In this document: positions 1-10,160 of the stretch, in pieces
Numbering within the stretch: position 1 is the first letter of the stretch
How the letters are laid out: the number at the start of each line of letters is the position of its first letter
Source of the DNA: Erodium maritimum
Lineage: Eukaryota; Streptophyta; Magnoliopsida; Geraniales; Geraniaceae
Assembly (NCBI GenBank): GCA_963921825.1
Contig: OY997588.1
Location: 53,576,803 to 53,640,802, forward strand
Reading direction: 5' to 3'
DNA: 64,000 nt
Notes under the pieces: generated by a model
What the model was told of the DNA's origin: nothing
The model's database searches: none
What the model saw: the letters and a program-made list of their open reading frames with translations, nothing else
Translations under genes and position numbers: made by a program

Positions 1-510
1 ATCTCTATCTATAATGTTCATACCAAGAGGTCTAAATCCAACGATTTAAACTGAAGCTCTTATAAGCCCCTGTCATTAGGGTCGCATAAACAAAAACGCA
101 TATCAGCACTTCGGAAGTACGGACTTTTAAGTCCATTCAAATTTCATTCGATTGATAGGTGTAAGGATTGTTTGATGGGTAAAATGAATAAAGCTCCCTT
201 CATCGGTTGTTGTGAAATGGCAGGTGAATTATTGGGGTTGATACACTCGGATGTGTGTAGACCAATAAGTTCGCTTTCCATGAGGGATTTTAGCTACTTT
301 ATCACATTTACTGATGATTACAGTAAATATGGTTATGTTTATTCAATGAAACATAAGTCTGAAACTTTTGATAAATTCAAAGAATTTAAGACTGAAATAG
401 AAAATCCGCTCAGGAAAAGTACTAAGACACTTCGGTTGGATAGAGGTGGAAAATACTTGACCACAAAGTTTTTAGATCAACTAAAAGAGAATCATATCCT
501 TTTGGAATTG
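1..510 (+). pseudogene. Ty1/copia GAG-pre-integrase / integrase fragment
   Basis: This is a piece of a copia polyprotein cut by the window edge. The reading frame from about 172 to 510 shows the integrase N-terminal part: GKMNKAPF, then LLGLIHSDVCRP (the first catalytic Asp is kept), YFITFTDDYSKYGYVYS, and LDRGGKYL around the second catalytic Asp. Bases 1-170 match the upstream pre-integrase segment of the copia copies at 9070-9240 and 44790-44960, but an in-frame stop and frame changes break it. Homology stops near 510, before the catalytic Glu, and the sequence becomes AT-rich. It belongs to the same family as copia A, B and C. It is certainly a retroelement remnant; whether the rest lies to the left of the window cannot be seen. 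Confidence 0.85.
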
Positions 511-1269
511 ACTGCTGGGTATGAAACTGTTATTAAATGTTTGATTTAAGTATGAAATTGCAAAGAAAATTTACCAGGGTATTATACTGAAATTTAATGT
601 TTGGTAGGGTATTATATTGAAAATTTTCCATAACTTTATGAATAAAATTACATATATTTAATATATATTTTTATAATAATAATAGGGAACATATAAACGA
701 TTAATAAAAAATATTTAAGATGTACGATACAAATCGGATAAGTGTTGTAAAAATCCCACCTAGGCACCGATTAATCCCCGCCTAGGTGTTGATTAACCCC
801 CGCCTAGGTGGGGATTGACCTGATGTTTGTAAATCCATCTAGAGCCGTCCGACTTGTTAAAAATCGGGTCGGCGTTCTAAAAATCTCTGCCTAAGCACCG
901 ATTAATCCCCATTTAGGCCCGATTTTTAGAACAATAAGCATTATTAATACAAATCTTTCGTCTTCTGTTTAAAAGTGGATATTGTAAATCGATTCATTTT
1001 TAGTTATTGTATTATATTAGCCTAACGTTTTAACATACAACAGTCTATTGGATTATAAATAAAACTGTTTTACTCGGGCTGAAAGAAGAGAGGGAAAGTG
1101 ATTTCCTCCTTTTAACCTCAGCCAAACTGTGAGACTGCGGATGCTCTAAATGTTTGGCTAAAACTACGGTGTTTGATACTTGGTGTTATGGCTACACCTA
1201 AATAATAACACCAATAAAATATAACCATAAACAAACTCTCTCTAGACTTTAAAAAAAAAACCTACCTTA
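511..1269. other. AT-rich intergenic DNA, no gene seen
   Basis: I see no supportable coding region here. A motif agggtattata followed by tgaaa occurs twice, near 577 and 606. Bases 750-930 hold a separate cluster of cctagg-containing repeats, listed on its own. The remainder is A+T-rich with no recognisable element ends. Confidence 0.5.
750..930. repeat. Cluster of cctagg / gattaatcccc short repeats
   Basis: Short imperfect repeats built on the words 'cctaggc', 'gattaatcccc' and 'gcctaggtg' recur at about 758, 780, 803, 880 and 905. The cctagg cores are palindromic. The 'aaaaatc' and 'gatttttag' flanks near 835-935 give weak inverted symmetry. This resembles the interior of a short non-autonomous transposon, but no clear terminal inverted repeat or target-site duplication was found. 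Confidence 0.35.
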
Positions 1270-3560
1270 CCTTCAGGCGTAGCCATCCTCCTCTACCGAT
1301 GACAACCTTGGCTCCGGCCAGTGTTGCAGTCGGTGGAGGCTTCTCCTCTTCTCCTTCCCCTTTACTTCCCTCCCTCCCTTCCCCCTTCATCTCTCTCTGC
1401 CTTTTGAGTCGTCAGGCGGAGCTTCCTCTTCAGATCTATTCGCCGGAAGCTTTGGCTTCGTGCTTCAGCTCGCCGGAGTGCTCGCCCTCGCTCTTCAGGT
1501 CTATTTGGTGGAAGCTTTGGCTTCATGCTTCAGCTCGCCGGAGTGCACGCCCCGAGAGCTCGCTGGTGCTGCTCTCGTTCCTGGCTGAATCAGAGCTGGT
1601 GCTTCACAGCCGGAGCTCGCTCTTCATATCTGTTCGCCGGAAGCTATGGAAGCTATGGCTTCGTGCTTCTGTTCGACGGAGTCGGAAAAGTAGTGTGTGA
1701 AGCTGCTCTGAGTCTCGCCGGAGATGCTCACTCCTCCGCTTTTTTGCCGGAGCACCTCAGGTTACGACGTCTTTGCTAGTCTTTGCCTGATGTTGCAGGA
1801 GCTCTGGTCGTGGTGGCTCGGTGTGGATCGCTTGTGGCAGCTTGGGTGCGGGTTGCGGTTGGTTGGGTAGGGTTTGGTGTTGGTCGGGCGGAGCTGTGGT
1901 GGTTTGGGCCAGGTTCGGTCGTGGGCCGGGTCCAGGTACAGGCCGAGTGCTGGTGTGGGCGGGTCCGGTTCTTGGGGCGAGTCGGACCGGTCCGGGTCAT
2001 CTTCTGGGCCGGTTAGGCCCGGTCGGGTCGGTTTTTTTGGTAGACCCGGTTTTCCTTGTGCTTTTTCTTGCTTCGTGGTTTTGGCAGCGGGTCTCGGTCG
2101 AGGTTTAGCTCTGGAAGTCCGTATCTTGGTGGTGTGGTCATCCTGGGCTTCTGACGGATTTTGAATCATCGCTGGTGTCGTTATTTCGATCAGGTGGGGT
2201 CTTAGTGTGATGATGCGCTTCTCTGCTAGTTGTAGTGTCAGCTCTGCTCGGGTTTGGGTTGGCTCTAGCTCGTTATCGTTACAGGCCTTCCCTCTTGGGT
2301 TACGTTCTGGTTTTTGCCAGTGAGAAGCAACCGTTCTTGGTTGCGGAACGATCAACTCGAGTTCCAGCTTTGGATTTCTGGAAATTTTGACTTGCTGTGG
2401 TTTGCTAAGAAGTTTGAGATCGTTCTCGGTACAAATACCAGTTCTCCTCTTTTCCCTTTCTCGGTGTAGTCCGTTTTAGGTTTTGGAGGGCTGAGTACAA
2501 GCTCTAATGTCTGATCCGTCCCTCATAGACTCGATGCTGGACCGTCTTTCGGATCATTGGAGGTTTCTAGTTCCGGCTCTGGTCGTGACACGCGATTCTT
2601 CATCCTCCCGGATGGGGATCGTTGCGGAGCTGTTCTTCCTGCTTTTGGTGGTTCGTCTGCTTGTTGATGTTTCGCTAAAGATATGGTCGTGGGAAGCGCT
2701 TCTTCATCCTCCCGGGTGTTGATCGTCGTGGGTCTAGCGTTTCATCGTGGTACCTATACTGGTATTTCCCTCTCCAGCTTAAGTTTTGTGTCCCCGCATT
2801 GCCCCTTTTTCGATTTCGGTTTGATATGCATCTGCTTCGTTCCACTTTTATGGCTAGGTCTCGCCGGTTTAAGGTTTTGGCCGCCGGTGAGGGTTTAGGC
2901 CTTTGTGCCTTTCAGTTGTTTTCTTACATAATCGCTTTAGGGGTTTATGTGTTCTTGGTGGGTACTACTCATCGGGACTGTCTTTATCGCTTGCGGTGTT
3001 GATCGTCGATGTGTTAGTGTTCTTCTTCTAATCTGTTTGACTAGTTGATGATACTAATGGGACAGGGTGTTATACTTGCTTAGGTTGTTTGTAGGGTTTA
3101 TATCAGTATCTCTTGTGCTTAATGGTTGACATATCTGGGTTGAAGACCTTCCTTTTTTAAGCGCTTTATGGTTGAAAAATCCGGGTGTTAGGACCTTTTA
3201 AGGGTCTGTGTACCCATTCATCTCAGGGTCTGCATACCTATTCATTTCAGGGTCTGCGTACCCATTCATTTCAGGGTCTGCGTACCCACTCATTTCAGGG
3301 TCTGCGTACCCATTCATACCTTCAGGGTCTGCGTACCCACTCATTTCAGGGTCTGCATACTCATTCATTTCAGGGTCTGCGTACTCATTCATAGCTTCAG
3401 GGTCTACGTACCCATTGATTGTGTTTGATGGTCTTCCCCGGGGGCTTCAGGGTCTGTGTACCCATCCATAGCTTTCATGATGCTGAGCGACATGTCAGCG
3501 CTCGCTTCACTTGTTCCCTTATAAGACGCATTTGAACGTCTTGGGGTTCTTTTTTGTTGG
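1270..3560. other. GC-richer unassigned segment, possible non-autonomous element
   Basis: This block is clearly more G+C-rich than its neighbours. It begins after an A-run at 1251-1260 and has a CT-rich, cgccgg-rich leader; a unit of about 64 bp (ttcgccggaagct...) recurs near 1431, 1495 and 1624. Open frames exist on both strands (for example 1299-1700 plus and 1762-2355 minus), but they are low-complexity, overlap each other and match no family I know. A 24-bp minisatellite sits near the right end. The T-rich right end (3545-3600) is reminiscent of LINE-like 3' ends. Possibilities include a LINE 5' leader, a non-autonomous retroelement or a decayed untranslated region. Confidence 0.25.
3201..3475 (+). 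repeat. 24-27 bp minisatellite (agggtctgcgtacccattca)
   Basis: About ten imperfect units begin with agggtctgcgtaccca and end with ttcatttc. Most are 24 bp; some are 26-27 bp through insertion of acctt or agctt. The penultimate interval is longer (about 50 bp) because of an inserted segment near 3420-3450. Because 24 is a multiple of three, both strands stay open, giving shadow peptides with repeats such as GLRTHSFQ and YADPEMNG. There is no evidence that either strand is translated. Confidence 0.9.
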
Positions 3561-4559
3561 TTTGTAACTAAACTTTTTTCCTCTATTTTATCAAAAGAGG
3601 GTTTATAAAACTTTCAATATGTTTTACCGATAAAAAAACAAAATAACACCAATACATTGTACATATTGTAAGATCTTATTACGTTAAACCAAAATGAGCT
3701 GTTAAATATAAAAGTAGCTAATAAAAAAAAAAAGCATGCACATTTTCAGACCAGCCATTAAAAGATGCTTCTCGTGTTCGTATTCTAGCACCCTAGCACC
3801 GTGGAGTTTAACCGAAAAATAGCAATTAATAAAATTAGTTGGTAGTTGAATATAGCGAGTGATCTACGAGGACTAGCATTTATTCAAACACATGGACTAA
3901 TTGAATATGTATAGGCGTATACCTGAACATCCCTACTTTGGCATAAAACGAAGGCAACCTTTACCAAAAGCAACCTTTGTAACGTGACCGACCAGCTGGA
4001 CCACTTGGGTCGTCTCTTTCCTTTCAAATAAAAATATCATTGATCAAACTAAACTCGTCGAATACAAATATAACGGGATACTTTCATCCACCGTCTTCAT
4101 GGATCAACCCTTAATTAGACTCTGAACCATAAACCCAATACTGATTTCTCAACCACAAATCCGTCGAATAAAGATTACAAGCGTATCATTGTTTAAGACA
4201 CTCAAATGGGCAAACTAAAGTTGGTCAAAATCATGTTCCAGTCTTTTGGGAAGCAATAAATGACTATAGATTGATACGGTGAGCCAAATGACTATAAATT
4301 AAGCATAACCTAAATAGGAAAATTATGGTGACATTACTCTAACAACAAACACCATGTGGAGTTGCCATCTAACTAGCTGTACAATTAATTGCTTGATAAC
4401 TATAGTGGTTGTAGTAATGAATAACATTTCAAGAGCTTATTACAAGTGGATAGTGACATAAATTAATTCAATTTTTTACATTCATTAAAACACTCGGAAC
4501 CCACATAACAACTCATTCAAAAAACAAAACAACAGTCAAAATTTTGGAGCCAAAAAACC
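3561..4559. other. AT-rich DNA, no gene seen
   Basis: This kilobase is A+T-rich and has no ORF with recognisable content. It is the left flank of the 5'-truncated LINE. I see no endonuclease domain here, so the LINE lacks its upstream half. Confidence 0.5.
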
Positions 4560-4929
4560 ATGAAAAAATGGATCAATGAAGGAGACAAACCATCAAAATA
4601 CGTCCATATAATTGTCAACTATCAGGGAGCTAGAAAGAAGATTTCAGAGATCATAGTAAATGATGAATTCTTGCAAGACCCAATCCAAAATAAGAAAGCA
4701 GTTGGTGATTATTTCAGGACCAAATATTCTGAACCAGCTACAGCACCACTGAGTATAGATCATCTATCTTTTAACACCATATCAACATCACAGTCAGAAT
4801 GGTTGGAGAGGCCCTTCTTAGAACAAGAAATACTACATGCTCTAATGGCTTGTGCTGGTGACAAAGCTACAGGACCTGATGGATTCACACTCAAATTTTT
4901 TCAAGTCTGCTGGCCTATCATCAAGAATG
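4560..4929 (+). pseudogene. LINE (L1-type) reverse-transcriptase region, left half
   Basis: The reading frame carries the conserved lead-in to plant LINE reverse transcriptase: WINEGDKPSKY, then a spacer, then LERPFLEQEILHALMACAGDK followed by ATGPDGFTLKFFQVCW. The family consensus there is 'A(P/T)GPDGF'. The frame is interrupted at 4930 by the 5' LTR of copia A, and the same LINE resumes at 13384. The ATG at 4560 is only the first Met in a 5'-truncated copy; the endonuclease domain that should lie upstream is absent. The product would be a non-LTR retrotransposon polymerase acting by target-primed reverse transcription, and this copy is dead. Confidence 0.85.
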
Positions 4930-6617
4930 TGTTAGTCTTAGTGCCCGTAGTTCAATCCTAAATGTCCAAATGTATATATCATCGTTAGCAATAAAATTAA
5001 AGCGGCTTTATATTACTTATGTGTTGGAGTAATATATCGATGTGTGCTCTGATCTATGCCCACCATGCGAATAGAACCATAGATCGAGATAGATCACACT
5101 CGATGGGTCCCTAGTCAACAAAGCTTCACTAGAAGCGACTAGTATGAAAGATGGCTCTTTATGGCTTACGTTCTGTTAGTCATTGGAATGGGATTCCGGA
5201 GTCTGATCATAGATATCATGTGGGACATGATATTGGACGACCCGCCCTGAATATGTGCCATAGATTAAGTCATGAACATATTCAGTGTTGTAGCTTGTCA
5301 TGTATCCTTAGACCAAGGAGTCTTTGTGATCGCTATGTAGTCAACAACCTAGTTTGACCTGAGCCTAACGTTGTCCGTAACAGGGCTTCCATAACGGCCA
5401 GGATTGGCTTGGGGACGGGCTACATGAGTGACACGAAAGACGGCTAAGGGATTTATCCCTCATACTAAGGTATGGGAAAGATATCGGTTCTCGGCCGCTT
5501 GATCGAGAGTGACTGGAAGAATAGCATGGCCATGCACATGATACTGGGTATCATATCTTCAGTCATCTCACATATCAAGGAACGGTGATTGAGAATAATA
5601 AGGATGACGGCTCTATGCCTTATCTCAATCGGGATATCGGAGATAAAAGGATAATGACAGGGACGACGGAAAGGTTAGAATCGACAGGGTCGATTCGTTA
5701 TGTAGTGTCAGGCAATACTAAAGTCTCGTTAGTTGCCACTTAAATAGGATCAAGTAAAATGGGATTTTACGTTGATCTATTGACATGCATAAACCTAAGG
5801 GTCACACCGGAGGATGAAACTCATTGACACATTTATGGAGAATGGCCAAAAGGGAGTTGTCTCGGGACATGACCAAAACTGGGTTTTGGGTCATGTGCCC
5901 GTAAGTGAATAAGACTTTACGGATCGAGACAAGGCTTGGAGTCTTGGGATTGATCGCGTCGGATAATGTTGGACATTTCCGGTATGGAAGGCATGGAGGC
6001 GATGAGCGAATCACGGGACCTCGTTGGAAATGGCCACGGGCCATGTTCCAAGAGGCCCATGAAAGGCCCATGCAACCAAGGCCCATGGAACTAATTAATC
6101 AAGTCTTGATTAATTAGTACTAAGTAAGCAAGACAAGGATTAAGGTGTTGGTGATTCACCACCTAACACAATCTTGTCTTGCCATACTTTGTCCTATTTA
6201 CACCTTACTTGACACCATACTTGTCCCATGCCTTTAGTTGGACAAGTATGGGTTTTGTTATGTTTAAGTCATCTTTTTTCAACATAACAAAGACAAGACA
6301 AGAATAGGAAACACATTTTCTCTCCCTCTTCCATGGCCATTTCGGGTTTGGCAAGCTCCCACCTCCATGTTTGTGTTCTTGAGTCCTCAAAGAGAAGAAC
6401 TACGTGGCTTTGATTCCCATGTGGATACGTAGGCGTCTTGGAGACTCAAGCCAATCATTCGTTACCCGGTGTTCTTGTTTTGGTAAGAACTAGTGCTGAA
6501 ATTTTCTCTTGTGAATCCATTCTTTGTTAGTTGTTTCATGGTTTTAATCGTCTCTTGGTTTTCATTGATTTTCCGCTGCGAGTTGGTTCATCTCCAACCT
6601 TACCTCGAGACCCAACA
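4930..6617 (+). repeat. 5' LTR of copia A
   Basis: It begins TGTTAGTCTTAGTGCCC and ends CTCGAGACCCAACA. It matches 11702-13378 almost perfectly: a g/a difference near 5474 (a in the 3' copy at 12247) and 11 extra bases near 6060 (aaaggcccatg) are the only differences I noticed. Open frames inside it (for example 5151-5357) recur identically in the 3' LTR and have no pol-like content, so I do not call them genes. Confidence 0.97.
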
Positions 6618-6618
6618 G

Positions 6619-6630
6619 TGGTATCAGAGC
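6619..6630 (+). promoter_or_regulatory. Primer-binding site (initiator-Met tRNA) of copia A
   Basis: tggtatcagagc begins one base after the 5' LTR end. This is the usual plant copia primer-binding site, complementary to the 3' end of initiator methionine tRNA, and would prime minus-strand cDNA. Confidence 0.95.
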
Positions 6631-8173
6631 CGTGCTACCTTCGGGATTCACAAGACGGTGTTCAAAGTTTCGGTTTTGCTTGAAAGTTTCGTTTTTGGCA
6701 TGTTGTTTTGCTAAATTGTTTGATAACATGTTTTAAATTATTGTTTATGGATTTAATGCATGTAAAATGAATTTTTGAAAATTATTTCAAATCTGGAAAT
6801 TTTGAAAAAAATTTGATTTTTCGGGTCTCGGGAGCGGGACTCTCGGGGAGCCGAAACCGGGACCGAACGGGGCTCCGTTGGACGGAGCTAAGCCAAGCAT
6901 GACCATTGGATGGTTGATATGCCAAGGTTAAACCGTTTTGTTAGTTATGACGAGTTTGGAACCGTCATGACGAACTCGAAGATCAAATGTTCAAAAGTTT
7001 CATTTTTGAACGGTTTCGATAAACCGAGCATCAAAAATTTTCGAAACTTGGCTATTAATTAAAACCGGAAAATCACATGATGTTTGATAACATTCTTGTT
7101 TGATAACACGATGTGTGATGTGATGTTGGCATGGTGTACATAATAGCCCCGAGCTCAATTTAATTATTTATCGCTTTTCACGGCCTGCGAGCCGTTAGAG
7201 TTAGCGTGTAATTATTATTTCAAGGTGTGGTCGTCGAACCACTTGTTTGTAATATTTATTTATTCCCGACCTGCGAGTCGTGTATTAAATTGTAATATTT
7301 TACTCAAGATGAAGAAAGGGCGAAAAGGTCATTTGGTGGCTTTTCGGGTGTTGGCATCGGCTTGGAGTCGGTGGAGCTCAAGAAGCTAGTGGGAGTTAGT
7401 TTAGGGGGCTATTATGTGCACATTTATCGCTTTATGCTTGGTTTAGTTTATGCATGATTAATTCTATGTGCTTTAGAATTGCATGCTTAACTTTATTTAC
7501 CGAGCATATCACCTCACATGCAAAGATAAAATTGGAATTTTAATCCTTGTGTGTGAACCCTTAGAACCGTCATTGCATTGGATGTAGTTGACGGGTTCAA
7601 AGGAAGAATTACATTGGATGTAATTTGAGGCATCATTGCATTTGGAATGTAGTTGATGTGCTCATCGCATCTAGGATGTGCCAAAGTTTTGAACACAACT
7701 GGACAAGTAAAAGCGGGTCATGTCTGATACCTCCCAATCATCAACACCTTACTACCTCCCCGTCCTATGGGTGTCGTGCGCATTAGCGGAGCATCCATGG
7801 GAAAGCGGGGTAGTAGGTTTGGACGACATATGTGGGTGTCGTGCGCATTAGCGGAGCACCTACATAGTGACGAGCCATAGTTGAAAATTGGTGGACCCGA
7901 CTACGATTCTCAGCCTGAGGTTGAGCTAGGGTAACAGATAGGGTAAGTCGTGTACATAAGTACATACCCTAGCCAGGAGTCACATTGGATGTGATTGGAT
8001 GGAGTCCTACCTACATAGCTCGATTAAGTGGTGAGCATTAGTTCAGCTTAATCGAGTGAATCAAGGATCTTGGTTTCAGATTCTAAAGGTTTAGAATTGA
8101 TTGTTGGTGTTTAAGCTTGATCTTCATAAAATTTATTCAGTTTACTGATTGAATTTTATCTGTTGTAGATCAA
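6631..8173 (+). other. Untranslated leader of copia A
   Basis: About 1.5 kb separate the primer-binding site from the gag ATG, with no long plus-strand frame. The leader contains direct repeats: a 25-bp word (gggtgtcgtgcgcattagcg...) at 7769 and 7834, 'cattggatgta' variants at about 7572-7680 and 7982, and two 'cctgcgag(c/t)cgt' words near 7184 and 7271. The same arrangement is found in copia B (42306-43796) and, on the minus strand, in copia C (about 55153-56630). Conservation of a long non-coding leader suggests packaging, dimerisation or translation-control signals; that role is inference. Confidence 0.7.
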
Positions 8174-8700
8174 ATGGCAAATTCAGCGAACATTAATAGT
8201 TTGTCATTAAAAACCATTCTTGACAGGGTCAAGCTAAATAGGACAAACTATTTGGACTGGTACAGAATTTTGAGGATAGTCCTCAAGTCTGAACGCAAAG
8301 AATATGTCCTTGACAAGGCTGTCTCTAAGACCATATCAGAGTTACATGAAGTGTCATTAACTGCTGAGAAGAATATCTCAGGGATCTGGGATCCAAGGAT
8401 ATTCTGATGATCAACAAGGGAATTGGAAGTGGCAAGGGCTGGGCCCATGCGCACTTGGCAGGAAAGATGAGACACCTGAGAATGTCTGCTTCTACTGCCA
8501 ACAGCCTGGTCATTGGAACCGGGATTACAGGAAGTTCACGGCTGATCTGAAGAAGGGCAGTGGGACTGCGCCTTCATCAAATAGCCTGGATGATCTGAAG
8601 AAGGGCAGTAGGACTGCGCCTTCATCAGGAAACCTGAATGATCTAAGGAAGGGCGGTGGGACCGTGCCTTCATTCGGTATTAACTCTATAGAGCTACATC
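8174..8700 (+). pseudogene. Copia A gag remnant with zinc-knuckle
   Basis: The start ATG follows gatcaa, as in copia B (43797), and copia C starts with the same MAN. The N-terminus (MANSANINSLSLKTIL, then LNRTNYLDWYRILRIVLKS) is the gag N-terminal domain of TNT1-94-like elements. After VLDKAV the central gag seen in B and C (PRVQKMKGHLERLNGLG through HDMDM) is missing, and the frame stops at 8407. A CX2CX4H zinc-knuckle follows at 8487-8530, CFYCQQPGHWNRDY, with the last Cys replaced by Tyr. Gag would form the virus-like particle; this copy cannot make a normal one. Confidence 0.85.
8544..8680 (+). repeat. 48-bp tandem repeat in the gag/protease linker
   Basis: The word gatct(g/a)a(a/g)gaagggc begins at 8544, 8592 and 8640, a period of exactly 48 bp, giving nearly three copies of a 16-residue unit around DLKKGSGTAPSS. 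Copia B (about 44380-44420) and copia C (about 54530-54575, minus) hold a single copy, so the array is an expansion in the A lineage. The unit keeps the frame. Confidence 0.85.
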
Positions 8701-9590
8701 TCTCTACTTCTAAAGATTCATGGGTATTAGATACCATGACTGAATCTCACACATGCACTAATATATGGTGGCTGAAAGTAGGAGAGATTTGGAAAGCGCG
8801 AAATGGACCTCAGAGTTGTAACAACTACTGTAGGATCCATGAGTCTTGCTTTGCCAAGAGGCCTTGTCTTAGTATTGTATAATGTATATTGCATACCTAC
8901 TCTTAGTAGGAATATTATATCTGTATCCGTGTTTGACAAGGAAGGATATAATGATAATATTGGAAATGGAGTTTTCAATGTTCTATGCAATGATATGTTT
9001 TATACCAGTACTGACATGGTTGGAGGATTGTACATATTAGATATGGGTAACAATGCCTCAAGTTCTATATATTCCGTTAATACCAAGAGGTCTAAATCCA
9101 ACGATTTAAACCTAACTCTGTTATGGTACTGTCATTTGGGTCGCATAAACAAGAAGCGCCTATCAGTACTTCAGAAGTGCGGGCTTTCAGGTTCATTCGA
9201 ATTCCATTCGATCGATAGGTGCAAGGTTTGTTTGATGGGCAAAATGACTAAAGTGCCCTTTATCGATCGCGATGAAAGGGCGGGTGAATTATTGGGGCTG
9301 ATACACTCGAATGTGTGTAGACCAATAAGTTCACTTGCCAGGAGGGGTTTTAGCTACTTTATCACATTTACTGATGATTACAGTAAATATGGTTATGTCT
9401 ATTCGGTGAGACATAAGTCTGAAGCTTTTGATAAATTCAAAGAGTTTAAGACTATAGTAGAAAACCAGCTCGACAAAGGTATTAAGGCACTTCGATTGGA
9501 TCGAGGTGGAAAATACTTGACCACAGAGTTATTAGATCATCTAAAAGAGAATGGGATCCTTTTGAAATGGACTCCTCCTAGGTCACTGTA
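8700..9590 (+). pseudogene. Copia A protease, GAG-pre-integrase and integrase core
   Basis: The segment begins with the aspartic protease site at 8730, WVLDTMTESHTC, where the catalytic DTG has become DTM. The frame 8803-9588 then shows LSRNIISVSVFDKEGY, the pre-integrase stretch (WYCHLGRINKKRL, CKVCLMGKMTK) and the integrase core. The core has HSNVCRP (first catalytic Asp changed to Asn), YFITFTDDYSKYGYVYS and LDRGGKYL (second Asp kept). After 9588 the frame is lost; the next stretch reads GVAKRRNRTLLD where the family has SERRNR, so the catalytic Glu is Lys. Integrase inserts cDNA into the chromosome; this one would be inactive. Confidence 0.9.
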
Positions 9591-9689
9591 GTTGAAAGGT
9601 GTAGCCAAACGGAGAAATCGGACATTGTTAGACAATGGTCTGTTCCATGATTAGTTGGACTGATCTCCCAATCTCTTTTAGGGGTTTTG

Positions 9690-10160
9690 CTCTAGAGACG
9701 ACCGCATTCATAGTGAATCGGGCTTCGACGAATGGTGTGGAAGGGACACCATTTTAAAATGGTACGGGATGATGCCCGCTTTGTCCTTCCTAAAGATTTG
9801 TGGTTGCGAGGCTTATGTGAAACATTTGGTTTCGACTAAGCTCGAACCAAGATCTGAGATATGCACCTTCGTGTGGTATCCCAAAGCAACAAGGGGATAC
9901 TATTTCTACAATCCCAGTGAGAACATGGTGTTCGTCGCTTGGGGTGGGGTCTTTATGGAAAAGAAGTTTTGTTTCCAAAGACGTCATTGGGAGGACTGTG
10001 CATCTCGAAGAAATTCAGGATGGTACAGATCTGTCTAAACCAATTGGCAACCCAGTAGAAAGGAGCCAGAGATTGTCGTAGAGTAAGAACCAATTCCTGT
10101 TACAATTCCGGAAGGTCCAAGGCGATTTGAAAGGATCAATCTTCCACCTCCAAGATATGG
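9690..10160 (+). pseudogene. Copia A integrase C-terminal region
   Basis: Homology resumes with ALETTAF and VNRAS near 9695 and continues in the 9769-10038 frame with LSFLKICGCEAYVKHL, LEPRSEICTFVWYPKATRGYY and FYNPSENMVFVAWGGVF. These are the post-catalytic segments that follow the core in TNT1-94-like integrases. Frameshifts separate it from the core, and part of the intervening sequence is missing. It is followed by the acidic linker before RT (VEHEP-like in the copies), also frameshifted. Confidence 0.85.

Noticed and set aside
1299..2355. Long frames on both strands, including a 197-residue minus frame
   Set aside because: GC-rich, Pro/Arg/Ser-rich low-complexity translations that overlap on opposite strands, with no family motif.
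4500..4560. LINE target-site duplication between about 4530 and 16490 (aaaacaac-like words)
   Set aside because: Only short A-rich similarity; cannot be told from chance.
5151..5357. 68-residue frame repeated exactly at 11923-12129
   Set aside because: It lies inside both LTRs of copia A; identity reflects the LTR pair, not coding constraint.
6619..6630. Possible tRNA gene at the tggtatcagagc sites
   Set aside because: Only the 12-base primer match is present, next to LTR ends; no cloverleaf.
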